Notes: a model not told the origin generated them from the letters alone. A stretch of DNA of 64,000 nt from Desulfobacteraceae bacterium (GCA_014237395.1 JABZFP010000029.1:300537-364536); one strand, 5' to 3'; shown: positions 54,035-62,635, counted from the first letter of the stretch. Made by a program: numbers and translations.

Positions 54035-54325
54035 ATGAAAACGACGCAACAAATCGTGATCATCATTCTCCTGGCCGGCATCTTGGCCGCTACGGCCACG
54101 CCGGTCGTGGCGGCCGGCGCTTTGTCTGAAATGACTTTTTACGTCCATTGATATGACGTGGGCCAAGCCGCCCTGGAAGGGCTGGCCGGCATCCATAACG
54201 TCACCCGCGGATGGCATTCAGGACGGGAAATCAACACGGTCACCTTCGACCCGGCGGTCATTACACCGGAAGAGATGGTGGCGGCCCTGAAAGCCGCCGG
54301 CACCTATGCCGGCACCGTGGAATAA
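54035..54325 (+). CDS. Predicted selenoprotein, HMA-like, in-frame UGA
   Basis: 96 aa if the TGA at 54149-54151 (codon 39) is read as selenocysteine. The signal peptide covers residues 1-27; the UGA then lies in MTFYVH-U-YDVGQAAL, and the following 57 residues (LEGLAGIHNVTRGWHSG, INTVTFDPAVITPEEM) continue a regular HMA/ferredoxin-like beta-alpha pattern to a TAA. GAGGAGG precedes the ATG. A SECIS-like hairpin sits at the right distance. Being next to msrAB suggests an oxidoreductase or thiol partner of envelope repair. Confidence 0.75.
54161..54187 (+). promoter_or_regulatory. Bacterial SECIS-like hairpin of the HMA-like gene
   Basis: GGCCA and TGGCC pair, then after a four-base bulge GCCCT pairs with AGGGC around the loop GGA. 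The loop's first G is 24 bases after the UGA. That distance and a G in the first loop positions match the rule for bacterial SECIS elements. Confidence 0.65.
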
Positions 54326-54343
54326 GGAAGCGCAAAACCGCAT

Positions 54344-54364
54344 GCCGGGCCGTTTTGGCCCGGC
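54344..54364 (+). terminator. Terminator after the msrAB-selenoprotein operon
   Basis: GCCGGGCC-GTTTT-GGCCCGGC: an eight-base perfect stem followed closely by a T-rich stretch (CGCGTTTCATCACCTTTT). It lies 18 bases after the selenoprotein stop. Confidence 0.75.
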
Positions 54365-54768
54365 CGCGTTTCATCACCTTTTATAGATGCATCTGCGACA
54401 TAGCCCTTTTACAGCAGCCTCCCGCATCTCCCCTGAGCGATCCAACACCCATCGATTCCAATTCAAGATAACCCCGGCGATGAATATGGCATGAGTTGTC
54501 AGCCTGCCTGTATTTACAAGCCGCAGGGCCCATGGTAGCTTAAAAACCCATTTGACCCTGCAGTAAAGCCGGCCCCATCAATATCATGTTCAGGTTGCCT
54601 TTCGCGCTGCCTGTAAATATAAAAACCTTATCGCTTTCATGCCCACTGGCAATTAGCGCTTTCGTTTAAACGTGTTTCAAGATAATTTCCGTGGTTATCA
54701 TGTAGCATGATGATATTATTATGTGTGATCGTTAGTTGTATCAACCACGAATAGAATAGGTCGCATAA
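54365..54768. other. Intergenic, AT-richer boundary, no gene recognised
   Basis: About 400 bp. It marks a visible shift to AT-richer DNA. It has a short palindrome ATCATG-TAG-CATGAT at 54697-54711. No coding frame with a ribosome-binding site was found. Confidence 0.45.
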
Positions 54769-55173
54769 ATGGATAAAAAGTCAGGTTCATGCCTTTGCGG
54801 TGAAGTAGCTTTCGAAATAGAGGGAGATTTTGAAAATTTCTATCTTTGCCATTGTAGCCGTTGTCGAAAAGATACAGGATCGGCTCATGGAGCCAATCTG
54901 TTTTCCTCTTCTGCCAAAATAAAATGGGTATCAGGAGAAGATAAAGTCAAAAATTTTACGCTACCTTCAACTCAACACACCAAATCCTTTTGTTCAATTT
55001 GTGGATCCGCACTTCCAAATATTCAAATGGGAGGTGAACTGCTGGTGGTCCCTGCTGGAAGCCTTGATTGTGATGTGTCAATTATCCCTACTGCTCATAT
55101 TTTTGTTTCCAGCAAAGCAAATTGGGATAAAGATCTTCATAAAATTCCTATGATAGAGACTTTGCCGAAATAA
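54769..55173 (+). CDS. GFA/CENP-V-family zinc protein
   Basis: 134 aa. Zinc-binding Cys motifs: CLCGEVAF, CHCSRCRKDTG and CSICGSALP. This is the glutathione-dependent formaldehyde-activating enzyme (Gfa/CENP-V) fold; many members are not formaldehyde-active. No strong ribosome-binding site precedes the ATG. First gene of the AT-richer run; an attC-like site follows it directly. Confidence 0.87.
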   Translation: MDKKSGSCLCGEVAFEIEGDFENFYLCHCSRCRKDTGSAHGANLFSSSAKIKWVSGEDKVKNFTLPSTQHTKSFCSICGSALPNIQMGGELLVVPAGSLDCDVSIIPTAHIFVSSKANWDKDLHKIPMIETLPK

Positions 55174-55181
55174 TCAGTAAA

Positions 55182-55272
55182 GCACATAACAAATCGCTGG
55201 TAGGGTCCGCCAACGCTGGCGCGTTAAGCCTCTCGCTCCGCTCAGCGGCCCCACAACTCAAACGTTATGTGG
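55182..55272 (+). mobile_element. attC-like recombination site
   Basis: CACATAAC at 55183 pairs with GTTATGTG at 55264, at the ends of a long imperfect palindrome (GGGTCCGC with GCGGCCCC inside). It begins ten bases after the stop of the GFA gene and ends just before the next start codon, as cassette attC sites do. The core GTTATGT departs from the usual GTTRRRY, and no integrase is seen. Confidence 0.5.
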
Positions 55273-55286
55273 AAGAATTGAAACAT

Positions 55287-55916
55287 ATGGATAATCCGTG
55301 GTTAAAAATTCCAGCATCAGACTACGAAGGCCATATGCGTCTTCCTGAAGTCGATCAATGGTCGTTTTTGGGTGACATGCTCAAAGAATCCCTGGGTAAA
55401 TACGACAGCAGATCCTTTGCCTACCTTGGCTGCTCGACGGGAAATGGGCTGGAATATATTAGAAACGATAAAACGCACAAAGTGACTGCTATCGACATTA
55501 ATCCAGAATACCTGTCAATTCTTCGAAACCGGTATCAAGGAAAAATTCCAAACCTGGAAATAGTCGAGACCAATCTCAATGATTACCAAGGAAATGGCAA
55601 ACGGTATGACCTAATTTTCGCAGGATTGCTGTTTGAATATCTGGCCCCAGGTCCTCTGCTCAAAAAAATTTCAACCTGGCTTGAAAACGCTGGCGTCATG
55701 GTCGTTGTTTTGCAGTTGCAGGACAAACATGTAAAGAAAGTTTCTGACACACCCTACTCAAGCCTAAAACGGCTCGAACCTATCATGAATCTTATTTCAG
55801 ATCAAAATTTCAAATTACTGGCGAAGGAAAGTGGTATGAAAGAACTTGAGGACAAAAGGTTCACATTGGAAAGTGGCAAGTCTTTCTATGTTGGCGTATT
55901 TGGGAAGACCTCATAA
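55287..55916 (+). CDS. SAM-dependent methyltransferase
   Basis: 209 aa from the ATG at 55287; a GTG at 55269 lies inside the attC-like site. Motif I is FAYLGCSTGNGLEYI, followed by AIDINPEYL and a LIFAGLLFEYLAPG segment. Class I methyltransferase of unknown substrate. AT-richer than the host genes, which fits acquisition as a cassette. Confidence 0.8.
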   Translation: MDNPWLKIPASDYEGHMRLPEVDQWSFLGDMLKESLGKYDSRSFAYLGCSTGNGLEYIRNDKTHKVTAIDINPEYLSILRNRYQGKIPNLEIVETNLNDYQGNGKRYDLIFAGLLFEYLAPGPLLKKISTWLENAGVMVVVLQLQDKHVKKVSDTPYSSLKRLEPIMNLISDQNFKLLAKESGMKELEDKRFTLESGKSFYVGVFGKTS

Positions 55917-55991
55917 AGCACCTGTAGGGGAACACCAAACCCGGCCTTCCGCCGGGTCGACGCCCTTGAAGCACGGAGAGCATAGCCTATT

Positions 55992-56390
55992 ATGACTGGC
56001 GAGAAGGACTTAGAGAAACTGCTATCATCGATGTCCCCCACACTTTTGGATGGGGAGTATGTCTTTTGTACATTCCCAAATGCCCATTACGGAGACCACT
56101 TTGAGCTGGCACCGATTGCCTCTTTTATCGAACCAGAGGGACTCTCACTGGTTGTGCCAAAATCGAAAGCTGACGAACAAGGGCTGAGCTACGCGTGCGT
56201 TTTTAAGGGGATAACGTTAAGCGTTCATTCCAGTCTTGAAGCCGTCGGTCTGACGGCAGCCGTTTCACGAAAACTTACCGAACACGGGATAAGTGCCAAT
56301 GTAATTGCAGGTTATTACCATGATCATATTTTCGTTCCAAAAGAGCACGTAGAAAAAGCGATTGAAACACTTAACGAATTTGCTCGCTAA
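55992..56390 (+). CDS. ACT-domain protein (ACT_3/DUF2241)
   Basis: 132 aa. The sequence MSPTLLDGEYVFCTF, then SVHSSLEAVGLTAAVSRKL and VIAGYYHDHIFVP closely fits the ACT_3 (PF10000) family of amino-acid-binding regulatory domains. GGAGAG precedes the ATG. Single-gene unit; function unknown. Confidence 0.88.
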   Translation: MTGEKDLEKLLSSMSPTLLDGEYVFCTFPNAHYGDHFELAPIASFIEPEGLSLVVPKSKADEQGLSYACVFKGITLSVHSSLEAVGLTAAVSRKLTEHGISANVIAGYYHDHIFVPKEHVEKAIETLNEFAR

Positions 56391-56496
56391 CCAATATTCG
56401 GAGTAGACAGAGACAACTTGCGGATTTTCGCGGTGAGGCCAGAAACTGCGCGATATCTTTACCACCTGCTGGTCAACTCGAACGTCAGAGGTAAAC

Positions 56497-56886
56497 ATGC
56501 CACTTACGAGAATAGAAGTGCGGAAAAGTCGTCCTGCGGAAGAGGTTGCTGCGATTATGGAAGCGGTCTACCAAGCTCAGCGCGAAGCGCTAAAGGTGCC
56601 GGAAGGCGATAGACAGATCCGCTATGTTGAACACAAACCGGCCTATTTTTCGGTACCACCTGGGAAAACCGACAATTATACTCTCGTTGAAATCACGTTA
56701 TTCCCCGGCCGGTCCTTGGAGGCCAAACGAAATCTCTATAAGTCAATTGTCCAACGATTTGGTGCGTTGGGCATCGCTCCGTCCGATATTTTCATTGTTT
56801 TGTCCGAACCGCCGCTTGATAATTGGGGCCTACGCGGAGGCATCCCAGCATCTGAGGTTGACCTTGGGTTCGATTTAAACGTGTAA
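56497..56886 (+). CDS. Tautomerase-family protein
   Basis: 129 aa. The first residue after Met is Pro (MPLTRIEVRKSRPAEE), the catalytic Pro of the tautomerase superfamily. GAGG precedes the ATG. Likely acts on a small keto-enol substrate in the cytoplasm. Confidence 0.87.
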   Translation: MPLTRIEVRKSRPAEEVAAIMEAVYQAQREALKVPEGDRQIRYVEHKPAYFSVPPGKTDNYTLVEITLFPGRSLEAKRNLYKSIVQRFGALGIAPSDIFIVLSEPPLDNWGLRGGIPASEVDLGFDLNV

Positions 56887-57020
56887 AACCTCTAACCAGC
56901 GTCTGGTAACGACGCTCGTTCCTCGTACCTCATACCCTTAAGGAAAACAAAGGAAGGGCATCATAAAAGTATTACCGATATGGACTTTTCCAAAAACAAA
57001 TACGTAAATAGGAGATATCA

Positions 57021-57563
57021 ATGGTTTGGGTTCCCTGGATAGCGACTGAGAACGAAAACGCCTCAAGTGAAGAAATAAAGAATTTGTGCAACAAAACGCG
57101 CAACCCCCAGTCCGGCAAGCTCTCTGATCTGATGCGAATCACCAGTTTAACGCCGGAAGTCTCAGAAGATCTACACACCCTTGGATCCGCCGTCTATCGA
57201 AATGCAACAGGATTTACGGCCCGGGAAAAGGAAATCATTGCGCTGGTCACCTCCACGTTTATCGGATGTGTCCATTGAACTGCCAGCCATATAGAAGCCC
57301 TCGGTCGAGCGGCTAAAAATATTGAATTCGCAGAACAGGTCGCTGAGGATTATACTAAAGCGGATTTGAGCCATCGTGAAAAAATATTGGCGGATTTTGC
57401 GGTTAAAATTACACGTTCCCCCGATGCTTGCTGTCCAGACGATATACAGCAGCTTAAAGGCCATGGCTTTTCAGACAGAGATATTTTGTGCCTTGTCGAG
57501 ATCGTCGCTTACCAGAATATGAGTACACGGATTATGGAGTCACTTAGCACGATAGATGACTGA
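57021..57563 (+). CDS. AhpD-like selenoprotein, CxxU, in-frame UGA
   Basis: 180 aa when the TGA at 57276-57278 is read as selenocysteine (residue 86). The local motif GCVH-U-TASH reads C83-x2-U86-x3-H90, exactly the CxxCxxxH of AhpD/carboxymuconolactone-decarboxylase peroxidases with Sec in place of the second Cys. The downstream half stays in frame to a TGA at 57561-57563. A SECIS-like hairpin is correctly placed, and AGGAGATATCA precedes the ATG. Expected to reduce peroxides with a thiol partner; it is about 3 kb from the msrAB selenoprotein. Confidence 0.83.
57296..57314 (+). promoter_or_regulatory. Bacterial SECIS-like hairpin of the AhpD-like gene
   Basis: AGCC pairs with GGCT and CTC with GAG, with one bulged C on the 3' side, around the loop GGTC. 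The loop starts 25 bases after UGA. GGTC is the same as the loop core of the E. coli fdhF SECIS. Confidence 0.72.
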
Positions 57564-57664
57564 TGGTTAAGGCCCTCCGTATGGTTGGTGCACAGGACGC
57601 TTGGTGCATTTGCTGATTCAACGGAACTCTGCGTGAACAAATATGAAAGCGACCTGACACCTGC

Positions 57665-58879
57665 ATGCTAGCGATAACGATTTTTGGTCTCGCCTATTTT
57701 GGCATAGCCCTTGGGAAAATCCCGGGGCTCGTTGTCGATCGGGTTGGCGTTGCCCTTCTCGGCGCCATCGCCATGGTGGTTTTCGGCGTCGTTACGATAG
57801 AAGGCGCCATAGGCTCGATCAATCTGCCGACGATCCTGCTGCTTTACGCTTTAATGATTCTTTCCGCGCAACTCCGGCTTGGTGGTTTTTACACCTGGAT
57901 GGCGCTAGAAATCCTGCCCTATTATACCCATCCGCGGCTTTTTTTATGGATGACCATGCTTGTGAGCGCTTTTCTGTCCGCCCTATTGGCAAATGATATC
58001 GTGTGTTTTGCATTTACGCCGATATTGGCGCTTTCTTTAGTAGAGGCAGGCCTGAATCCTCTGCCATTTCTTATCGGACTCGCCGTATCAAGCAATATCG
58101 GCTCGGCCGCGACCATCATCGGGAACCCTCAGAATATGCTGATCGGTCAAACCGGGCATCTTGATTTTGCCAATTTCTTTTTTTGGTGCGGCCCACCGTC
58201 GCTTCTCTCTCTTTTGGCCGGCTATCTGATCATATTGTGGATATATCGTGGAAAATTTTCTGGCCCGATGAAAGAGGTCGATGAACGGGAACGGGCCCGG
58301 CAGCCTTTTAATAAATGGCAGACTTCAAAAGGAATTTTTGCCATTTTGATCCTGATAGCGCTTTTCTTTACCTCAATACCAAGAGAATTTTCAGCCATCG
58401 GCATCGCTGGGGTACTATTATGCAGCCGAAAGATGAAAACCCGAGATATCATGGGGCTGGTGGATTGGCATCTGATCACCCTATTTTGCGCCCTTTTTAT
58501 TATCATCCATGGTGTTTCTCAGAGTGGTTATCTGGACATGGCGGTGATTCGGCTCTCCAATATGGGGATGGATCTTCATAATCTGCCGATATTGACGGGA
58601 ATATCCGCGATAGCGAGCAACTTGTTCAGCAACGTGCCGGCAGCGATGTTACTCATCAACTTTCTTGATCCGCTGGAACATGCCCAATGGTACACGCTGG
58701 CCGTGTCGAGTACTTTTGCCGGAAATTTATTTTTGTTGGGCAGCATCGCAAATCTGATCGTTGTGGAGCAGGCCGCAGGTTTCCATATCAAAATATCATT
58801 TGTACAGCACGCAACCGTTGGAATTCCAGTGACTTTCGTATCGCTGCTGATATTGCTGGGCTGGATTCTGATCGTATGA
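57665..58879 (+). CDS. ArsB/SLC13-type ion transporter
   Basis: 404 aa with about ten membrane segments. Carrier motifs SALLANDIVCFAFTP and SNIGSAATIIGNPQN, and repeated SNLFSNVPAAMLL in the second half, are those of the ArsB/NhaD/CitM ion transporter superfamily. No ribosome-binding site is strong at the ATG. Substrate unknown; arsenite, citrate or dicarboxylate possible. Confidence 0.85.
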   Translation: MLAITIFGLAYFGIALGKIPGLVVDRVGVALLGAIAMVVFGVVTIEGAIGSINLPTILLLYALMILSAQLRLGGFYTWMALEILPYYTHPRLFLWMTMLVSAFLSALLANDIVCFAFTPILALSLVEAGLNPLPFLIGLAVSSNIGSAATIIGNPQNMLIGQTGHLDFANFFFWCGPPSLLSLLAGYLIILWIYRGKFSGPMKEVDERERARQPFNKWQTSKGIFAILILIALFFTSIPREFSAIGIAGVLLCSRKMKTRDIMGLVDWHLITLFCALFIIIHGVSQSGYLDMAVIRLSNMGMDLHNLPILTGISAIASNLFSNVPAAMLLINFLDPLEHAQWYTLAVSSTFAGNLFLLGSIANLIVVEQAAGFHIKISFVQHATVGIPVTFVSLLILLGWILIV

Positions 58880-58978
58880 ATTGCCAATTACCGAACAAGG
58901 ACCCTGAAATCAATTTTAAAAACCGCTCATTTTTCAAAACCACTCCATCACCCGTTATGAAGGCCCTTCCTAAAAACA

Positions 58979-59323
58979 ATGATGAATAGACTATTGAAAA
59001 CCCTTGTCACTTCATTCCTGTCCGGTGCCGTGCTTTTGGCAATCGGTCTGGTCATTTGGTATGTCAGGCAGGGGTCTAAAACGACCCTGCAAGACACCTA
59101 TTTTTGGGTTGGGGCGGTTCCCATCGCAATTTTTTCGATTAGCCAGTTCGGGAAATTTTTTGGGCGAGGCGACGCGACCTACCAACTGAGCCGATCGGTC
59201 AGCCACCAATCGGCAACTGAACGGGCTGCTCAGGACGAAAGTGACCTGAGAAAAAATGTAACGGCTGGACTAAACTGGATTTTAGCCGGTCTTTGGGTAT
59301 GGCTCATCAGTTATTTCATGTAA
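58979..59323 (+). CDS. Small membrane protein
   Basis: 114 aa with three hydrophobic segments (about 10-28, 42-56 and 97-113). The middle part (GRGDATYQLSRSVSHQSATE) is polar. Family not recognised. Short intergenic distances to the transporter and the next gene suggest co-transcription. Confidence 0.65.
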   Translation: MMNRLLKTLVTSFLSGAVLLAIGLVIWYVRQGSKTTLQDTYFWVGAVPIAIFSISQFGKFFGRGDATYQLSRSVSHQSATERAAQDESDLRKNVTAGLNWILAGLWVWLISYFM

Positions 59324-59344
59324 ACGTGGATCTGTCTCAAACAA

Positions 59345-59707
59345 ATGCGTTGGCGAAATATTCTTTTCATGGTTCTGATCGTACTGTCTTCCGCCTCCTA
59401 TGCCGCGGATAACCGTGATACGATGGAGAAAGAGATACGGCACCTCTTTGACCATTTACAAAATTCATCGTGTGAGTTCAATCGCAATGGCAAATGGTAT
59501 ACCGCGGAAGAAGCTGTTGCGCATATTCATCATAAATATCAATACTTGTTAAAAAAAGGCCTCATTGATTCAACCGAGCAGTTTATCGACCGGGCCGCTT
59601 CGGAAAGCAGCCTGAGCGGAAAACCCTATATGGTCAGGTGCGGCGCCTCTGAGCCGATAAAAAGTTCAGACTGGTTTCATAATGAACTGCGGCGCTTTAG
59701 AGAATAG
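59345..59707 (+). CDS. DUF5329 secreted protein
   Basis: 120 aa. Signal peptide ends near residue 21 (SSASYAADN). The mature sequence EIRHLFDHLQNSSCEFNRNG, then FIDRAASESSLSGKPYMV, matches DUF5329. Periplasmic; function unknown. Confidence 0.82.
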   Translation: MRWRNILFMVLIVLSSASYAADNRDTMEKEIRHLFDHLQNSSCEFNRNGKWYTAEEAVAHIHHKYQYLLKKGLIDSTEQFIDRAASESSLSGKPYMVRCGASEPIKSSDWFHNELRRFRE

Positions 59708-59764
59708 GAACGTCTCCAAAGGAGTTGGTGGTTTTTTGGGGAAACCGCCAAAAGAAGACAACGC

Positions 59765-60193
59765 ATGACAACTGATACGATCATTTCAACAGACAAATCG
59801 AAGCTCGATGTGGGGCTCATTCACGATTTCCTGCGTCATTCCTATTGGGCCGAAGATATCCCCCTGGCAGTCGTTGAAAAATCGATTGCAAACTCCCTTT
59901 GTTTCGGAGTCTATGAAGGCGCATCTCAAGTGGGTTTTGCCAGGGTGATAACCGACTACGCCACTTTCGGGTATGTGGCGGATGTCTTTATCATTCCGGA
60001 AAAGCAGAAGCAGGGCCTTGGGAAAAAATTAATGGCGTATATTATGGATTTTCCAGAATTGAAGGGGTTGCGAAGATGGCATCTTTTGACCTTGGATGCG
60101 CAAAACTTGTACAAAAAGGTTGGGTTCAACACCCCTGCGAATCCTGAGCATCACATGGAATTGCGAAACCCGGGCATTTACAAGAATCAATGA
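59765..60193 (+). CDS. GNAT-family N-acetyltransferase
   Basis: 142 aa. Central VADVFIIPEKQKQGLGKKLMAYI with the acetyl-CoA-binding (Q/R)xxGx(G/A) motif, then YKKVGF. AAGAAGAC precedes the ATG. ATGA overlap with the next GNAT gene (60190-60193). Substrate unknown. Confidence 0.87.
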   Translation: MTTDTIISTDKSKLDVGLIHDFLRHSYWAEDIPLAVVEKSIANSLCFGVYEGASQVGFARVITDYATFGYVADVFIIPEKQKQGLGKKLMAYIMDFPELKGLRRWHLLTLDAQNLYKKVGFNTPANPEHHMELRNPGIYKNQ

Positions 60194-60639
60194 TCATCAA
60201 GCGCATCACAAACACCCACCGCGACTTCTTAACCCTCACGCGTGAACTGGATGTCGAGCTGAAAGGGATATACGGTTCCCTGCAGGCGGTTTACGACAAG
60301 CATAATGTGCTCGACCCCATCGATACCGCTATTGTGGGTTATGAAAACGCCGAACCAATGGCATGCGGCTGCTTCAAAAAAATCGACACGGAGCGCGTCG
60401 AAATCAAAAGACTGTATGTTAAGCCAAATTTTCGACGAAAGGGATTTTCGTCCGAAGTTCTCCATACCTTGGAGGCATGGGCGGCGGAACTGGGGTATGC
60501 CGCCGCATTGCTCGAAACCGGTAAAAAGCAACCGGAAGCGATAGGACTTTACCGGAAGTTCGGTTACCAGACCATCGCAAACTATGGCCCCTACCTGGGG
60601 ATGGAAAACAGCCTCTGCATGCAGAAGCACCTTCCCTGA
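60190..60639 (+). CDS. GNAT-family N-acetyltransferase
   Basis: 149 aa. The motif RRKGFSSEVLHTLEAWA and a final GLYRKFGYQTI mark a second, unrelated-in-detail GNAT protein, translationally coupled to the first. Pairs of acetyltransferases are common in cassette-rich DNA. Confidence 0.87.
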   Translation: MIIKRITNTHRDFLTLTRELDVELKGIYGSLQAVYDKHNVLDPIDTAIVGYENAEPMACGCFKKIDTERVEIKRLYVKPNFRRKGFSSEVLHTLEAWAAELGYAAALLETGKKQPEAIGLYRKFGYQTIANYGPYLGMENSLCMQKHLP

Positions 60640-60908
60640 TGGAACTTCTGCTGTTTCCATGGCTGGGCTTGCTTAACATTGGTTCGAAGCAGACCCGCGA
60701 TGGGAATCCCGGCCCGGCGGAATACGTTTCCTATCACATATTGAAATTGCCCGGCGAATTTTGGTTTAGCCCTTTCATGTGAATGAAGGTGACACTAGAA
60801 AACCATTGATCTTTTAGCGACGACTGTATTACCTGAATGCCTTGCGAGTGGCCATTTGAACTTCAGGTCAATAACCTGCCCAATTCGTTTCCGTTCGGTG
60901 AAATAGCC

Positions 60909-61286
60909 GTGAACAAGATTATAAAGGAAATTATTCCCGAGAACGATATGACGATTTTTACCGTTATCGGGAAGGTCGCTGCGCATGAAATTGTCGCTGC
61001 CATTCGTGATTTCTATGAAAACGATGTCACTTCCAATATTCTCTGGGACCTCAACAAGAGTGATCTCAGCGAATCCATATCCGCCGATGTGGAACGTATT
61101 GCGGATCTATCGGTTCAATACGCAGGAAAGCGGCCGACCGGCAAAACGGCCATTGTGGGTTCCGATGATTTTACATTCGGGATTTCCAGGATGTATGAAA
61201 TAACAAAAGAAATCGCAAAGCTGCCGTTTAAAACACAGGCTTTTCGCGATATTGAAGCCGCCTATGCGTGGCTGCTTTCAGATTGA
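60909..61286 (+). CDS. STAS/SpoIIAA-like protein
   Basis: 125 aa from a GTG at 60909; the frame remains open from 60837. It resembles small STAS/SpoIIAA-like proteins (FTVIGKVAAHEIVAAIRDFY, LWDLNKSDLSE, FRDIEAAYAWL). No phospho-acceptor is identified. Function unknown. The start is uncertain because no strong ribosome-binding site is visible. Confidence 0.65.
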   Translation: MNKIIKEIIPENDMTIFTVIGKVAAHEIVAAIRDFYENDVTSNILWDLNKSDLSESISADVERIADLSVQYAGKRPTGKTAIVGSDDFTFGISRMYEITKEIAKLPFKTQAFRDIEAAYAWLLSD

Positions 61287-61343
61287 TCATGGCAGGCACA
61301 AAATAAAAGAAGTCTCCTTCGTTTATCCACCAATTGTGCTGCA

Positions 61344-62543
61344 TTACTCCGCCCGCAGGGCTTCGATAGGGTCCAGACCGGCCGCATGGCGGGCCGGCAG
61401 CACCCCCGCCAAAAGGCCGATCAGCGACGCCAATCCTTCCGCCAGGAACACATAGCTCCAGGACGTATGCGTGGGCAGGGCCGGCACGATCCTGCCCAGC
61501 AGCCAGGCACCGCCAGCGCCGATCACCAGCCCAGCCAGCCCCCCCAGGCTCGCCAACACAATGGCCTCACCGATAAAAAGGGACAGGATCTGCCGCCGGC
61601 CGGCACCCAGGGCGCGCAGTAAGCCGATTTCCGATTTTCGCTCGTTGACCGCAATGGTCATGATCGTCAGGATGCCGACCCCGCCCACCAGCAGGGATAT
61701 GCCGCCCAGGGCCCCCACGGCCATGGTGAGGATGTTGAGAATGGAACCCAGCACCTCCAGCATCTGGTCCTGGGTGATAATGGTGAAGTCTTCGGACCCG
61801 TGGCGATCGATCAGCATCTCCCGGGCACGGCGCGCCACATCGGACGAGCGGCTGCCCTCGGCATACAGCAGGTCGATCTCCATCAAGCTGTCGCGGTTGA
61901 AAAGGGCCAGGGCACGCGCGGCCGGGATGAACACGGCGTCGTCCAGATCGAATCCCAGCATCTGCCCTTTGGATTCCATGACGCCCAGCACACGGTAATG
62001 CTCGCTGCCGATACGGATGCGCCGCCCCAACGGATTGGCTCGACCGAAAAGCTCGGTTCGCACCTTGCTGCCGAGGACGGCATACGCCCGTGCAACCCGG
62101 GGATCGTCTTCCGGCAGAAAACGACCCTGGGCCACCCGCATCTGCCAGACCTGGGGTACGGCGGACCCGACGCCAAACACAAAGGTCCGCCGGCTGCGCG
62201 AGCCATATTCCACCGCCGCATTGCCCTGGACCACCGGTACCGTGGCCACCACCCGCGGCAGGCGCTTCAAGGCGATGGCATCATCGAGGCTCAAAGGGCG
62301 CACATTGCTGATCACGGCTCCCGAAAAGCCGGTCGTGGAGGTTTTGCCCGGTGTGATGCCAATGAGATTGGTGCCAAACTGGGTAAATTCCGCCAGTACG
62401 AAGCGGTGGACCCCCTCGCCCAATGACGTCAGCAGCACCACGGCGGCAATCCCCACGGCAATCCCCAACGCGGTCAACCCGCTGCGCATGGGCTGCCCCA
62501 CCAGGCCCTGGAGGGCAAATTTGGTTGCATCACGAATCAACAT
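61344..62543 (-). CDS. MacB/FtsX-type ABC permease
   Basis: 399 aa. A first membrane segment (about 17-40), a large periplasmic MacB core domain, then three C-terminal segments with the FtsX permease core (AVNERKSEIGLLRALGAGRR). Typical of macrolide/lipoprotein-type ABC exporters. The ATPase is not in the window. The upstream neighbour at 62881 is a close paralogue. Confidence 0.88.
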   Translation of the reverse strand: MLIRDATKFALQGLVGQPMRSGLTALGIAVGIAAVVLLTSLGEGVHRFVLAEFTQFGTNLIGITPGKTSTTGFSGAVISNVRPLSLDDAIALKRLPRVVATVPVVQGNAAVEYGSRSRRTFVFGVGSAVPQVWQMRVAQGRFLPEDDPRVARAYAVLGSKVRTELFGRANPLGRRIRIGSEHYRVLGVMESKGQMLGFDLDDAVFIPAARALALFNRDSLMEIDLLYAEGSRSSDVARRAREMLIDRHGSEDFTIITQDQMLEVLGSILNILTMAVGALGGISLLVGGVGILTIMTIAVNERKSEIGLLRALGAGRRQILSLFIGEAIVLASLGGLAGLVIGAGGAWLLGRIVPALPTHTSWSYVFLAEGLASLIGLLAGVLPARHAAGLDPIEALRAE

Positions 62544-62635
62544 CTAAAAATTGTCCTTTGCGCCAATCTCTGCATTGGGCCTTGACCCAAAATCCTAATT
62601 TTAAAATTTGCTTGGTTTTTGTGTGGTATTTTTTC

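Noticed and set aside
54035..54151. Reading the HMA-like gene as a 38-residue protein ending at TGA
   Set aside because: It would leave a signal peptide with no mature domain, while the sequence after TGA is clean coding sequence with a SECIS-like hairpin.
57021..57278. Treating the AhpD-like gene as a pseudogene broken by a stop
   Set aside because: The only interruption is TGA at the catalytic Cys position, the rest is intact and in frame, and a hairpin follows.
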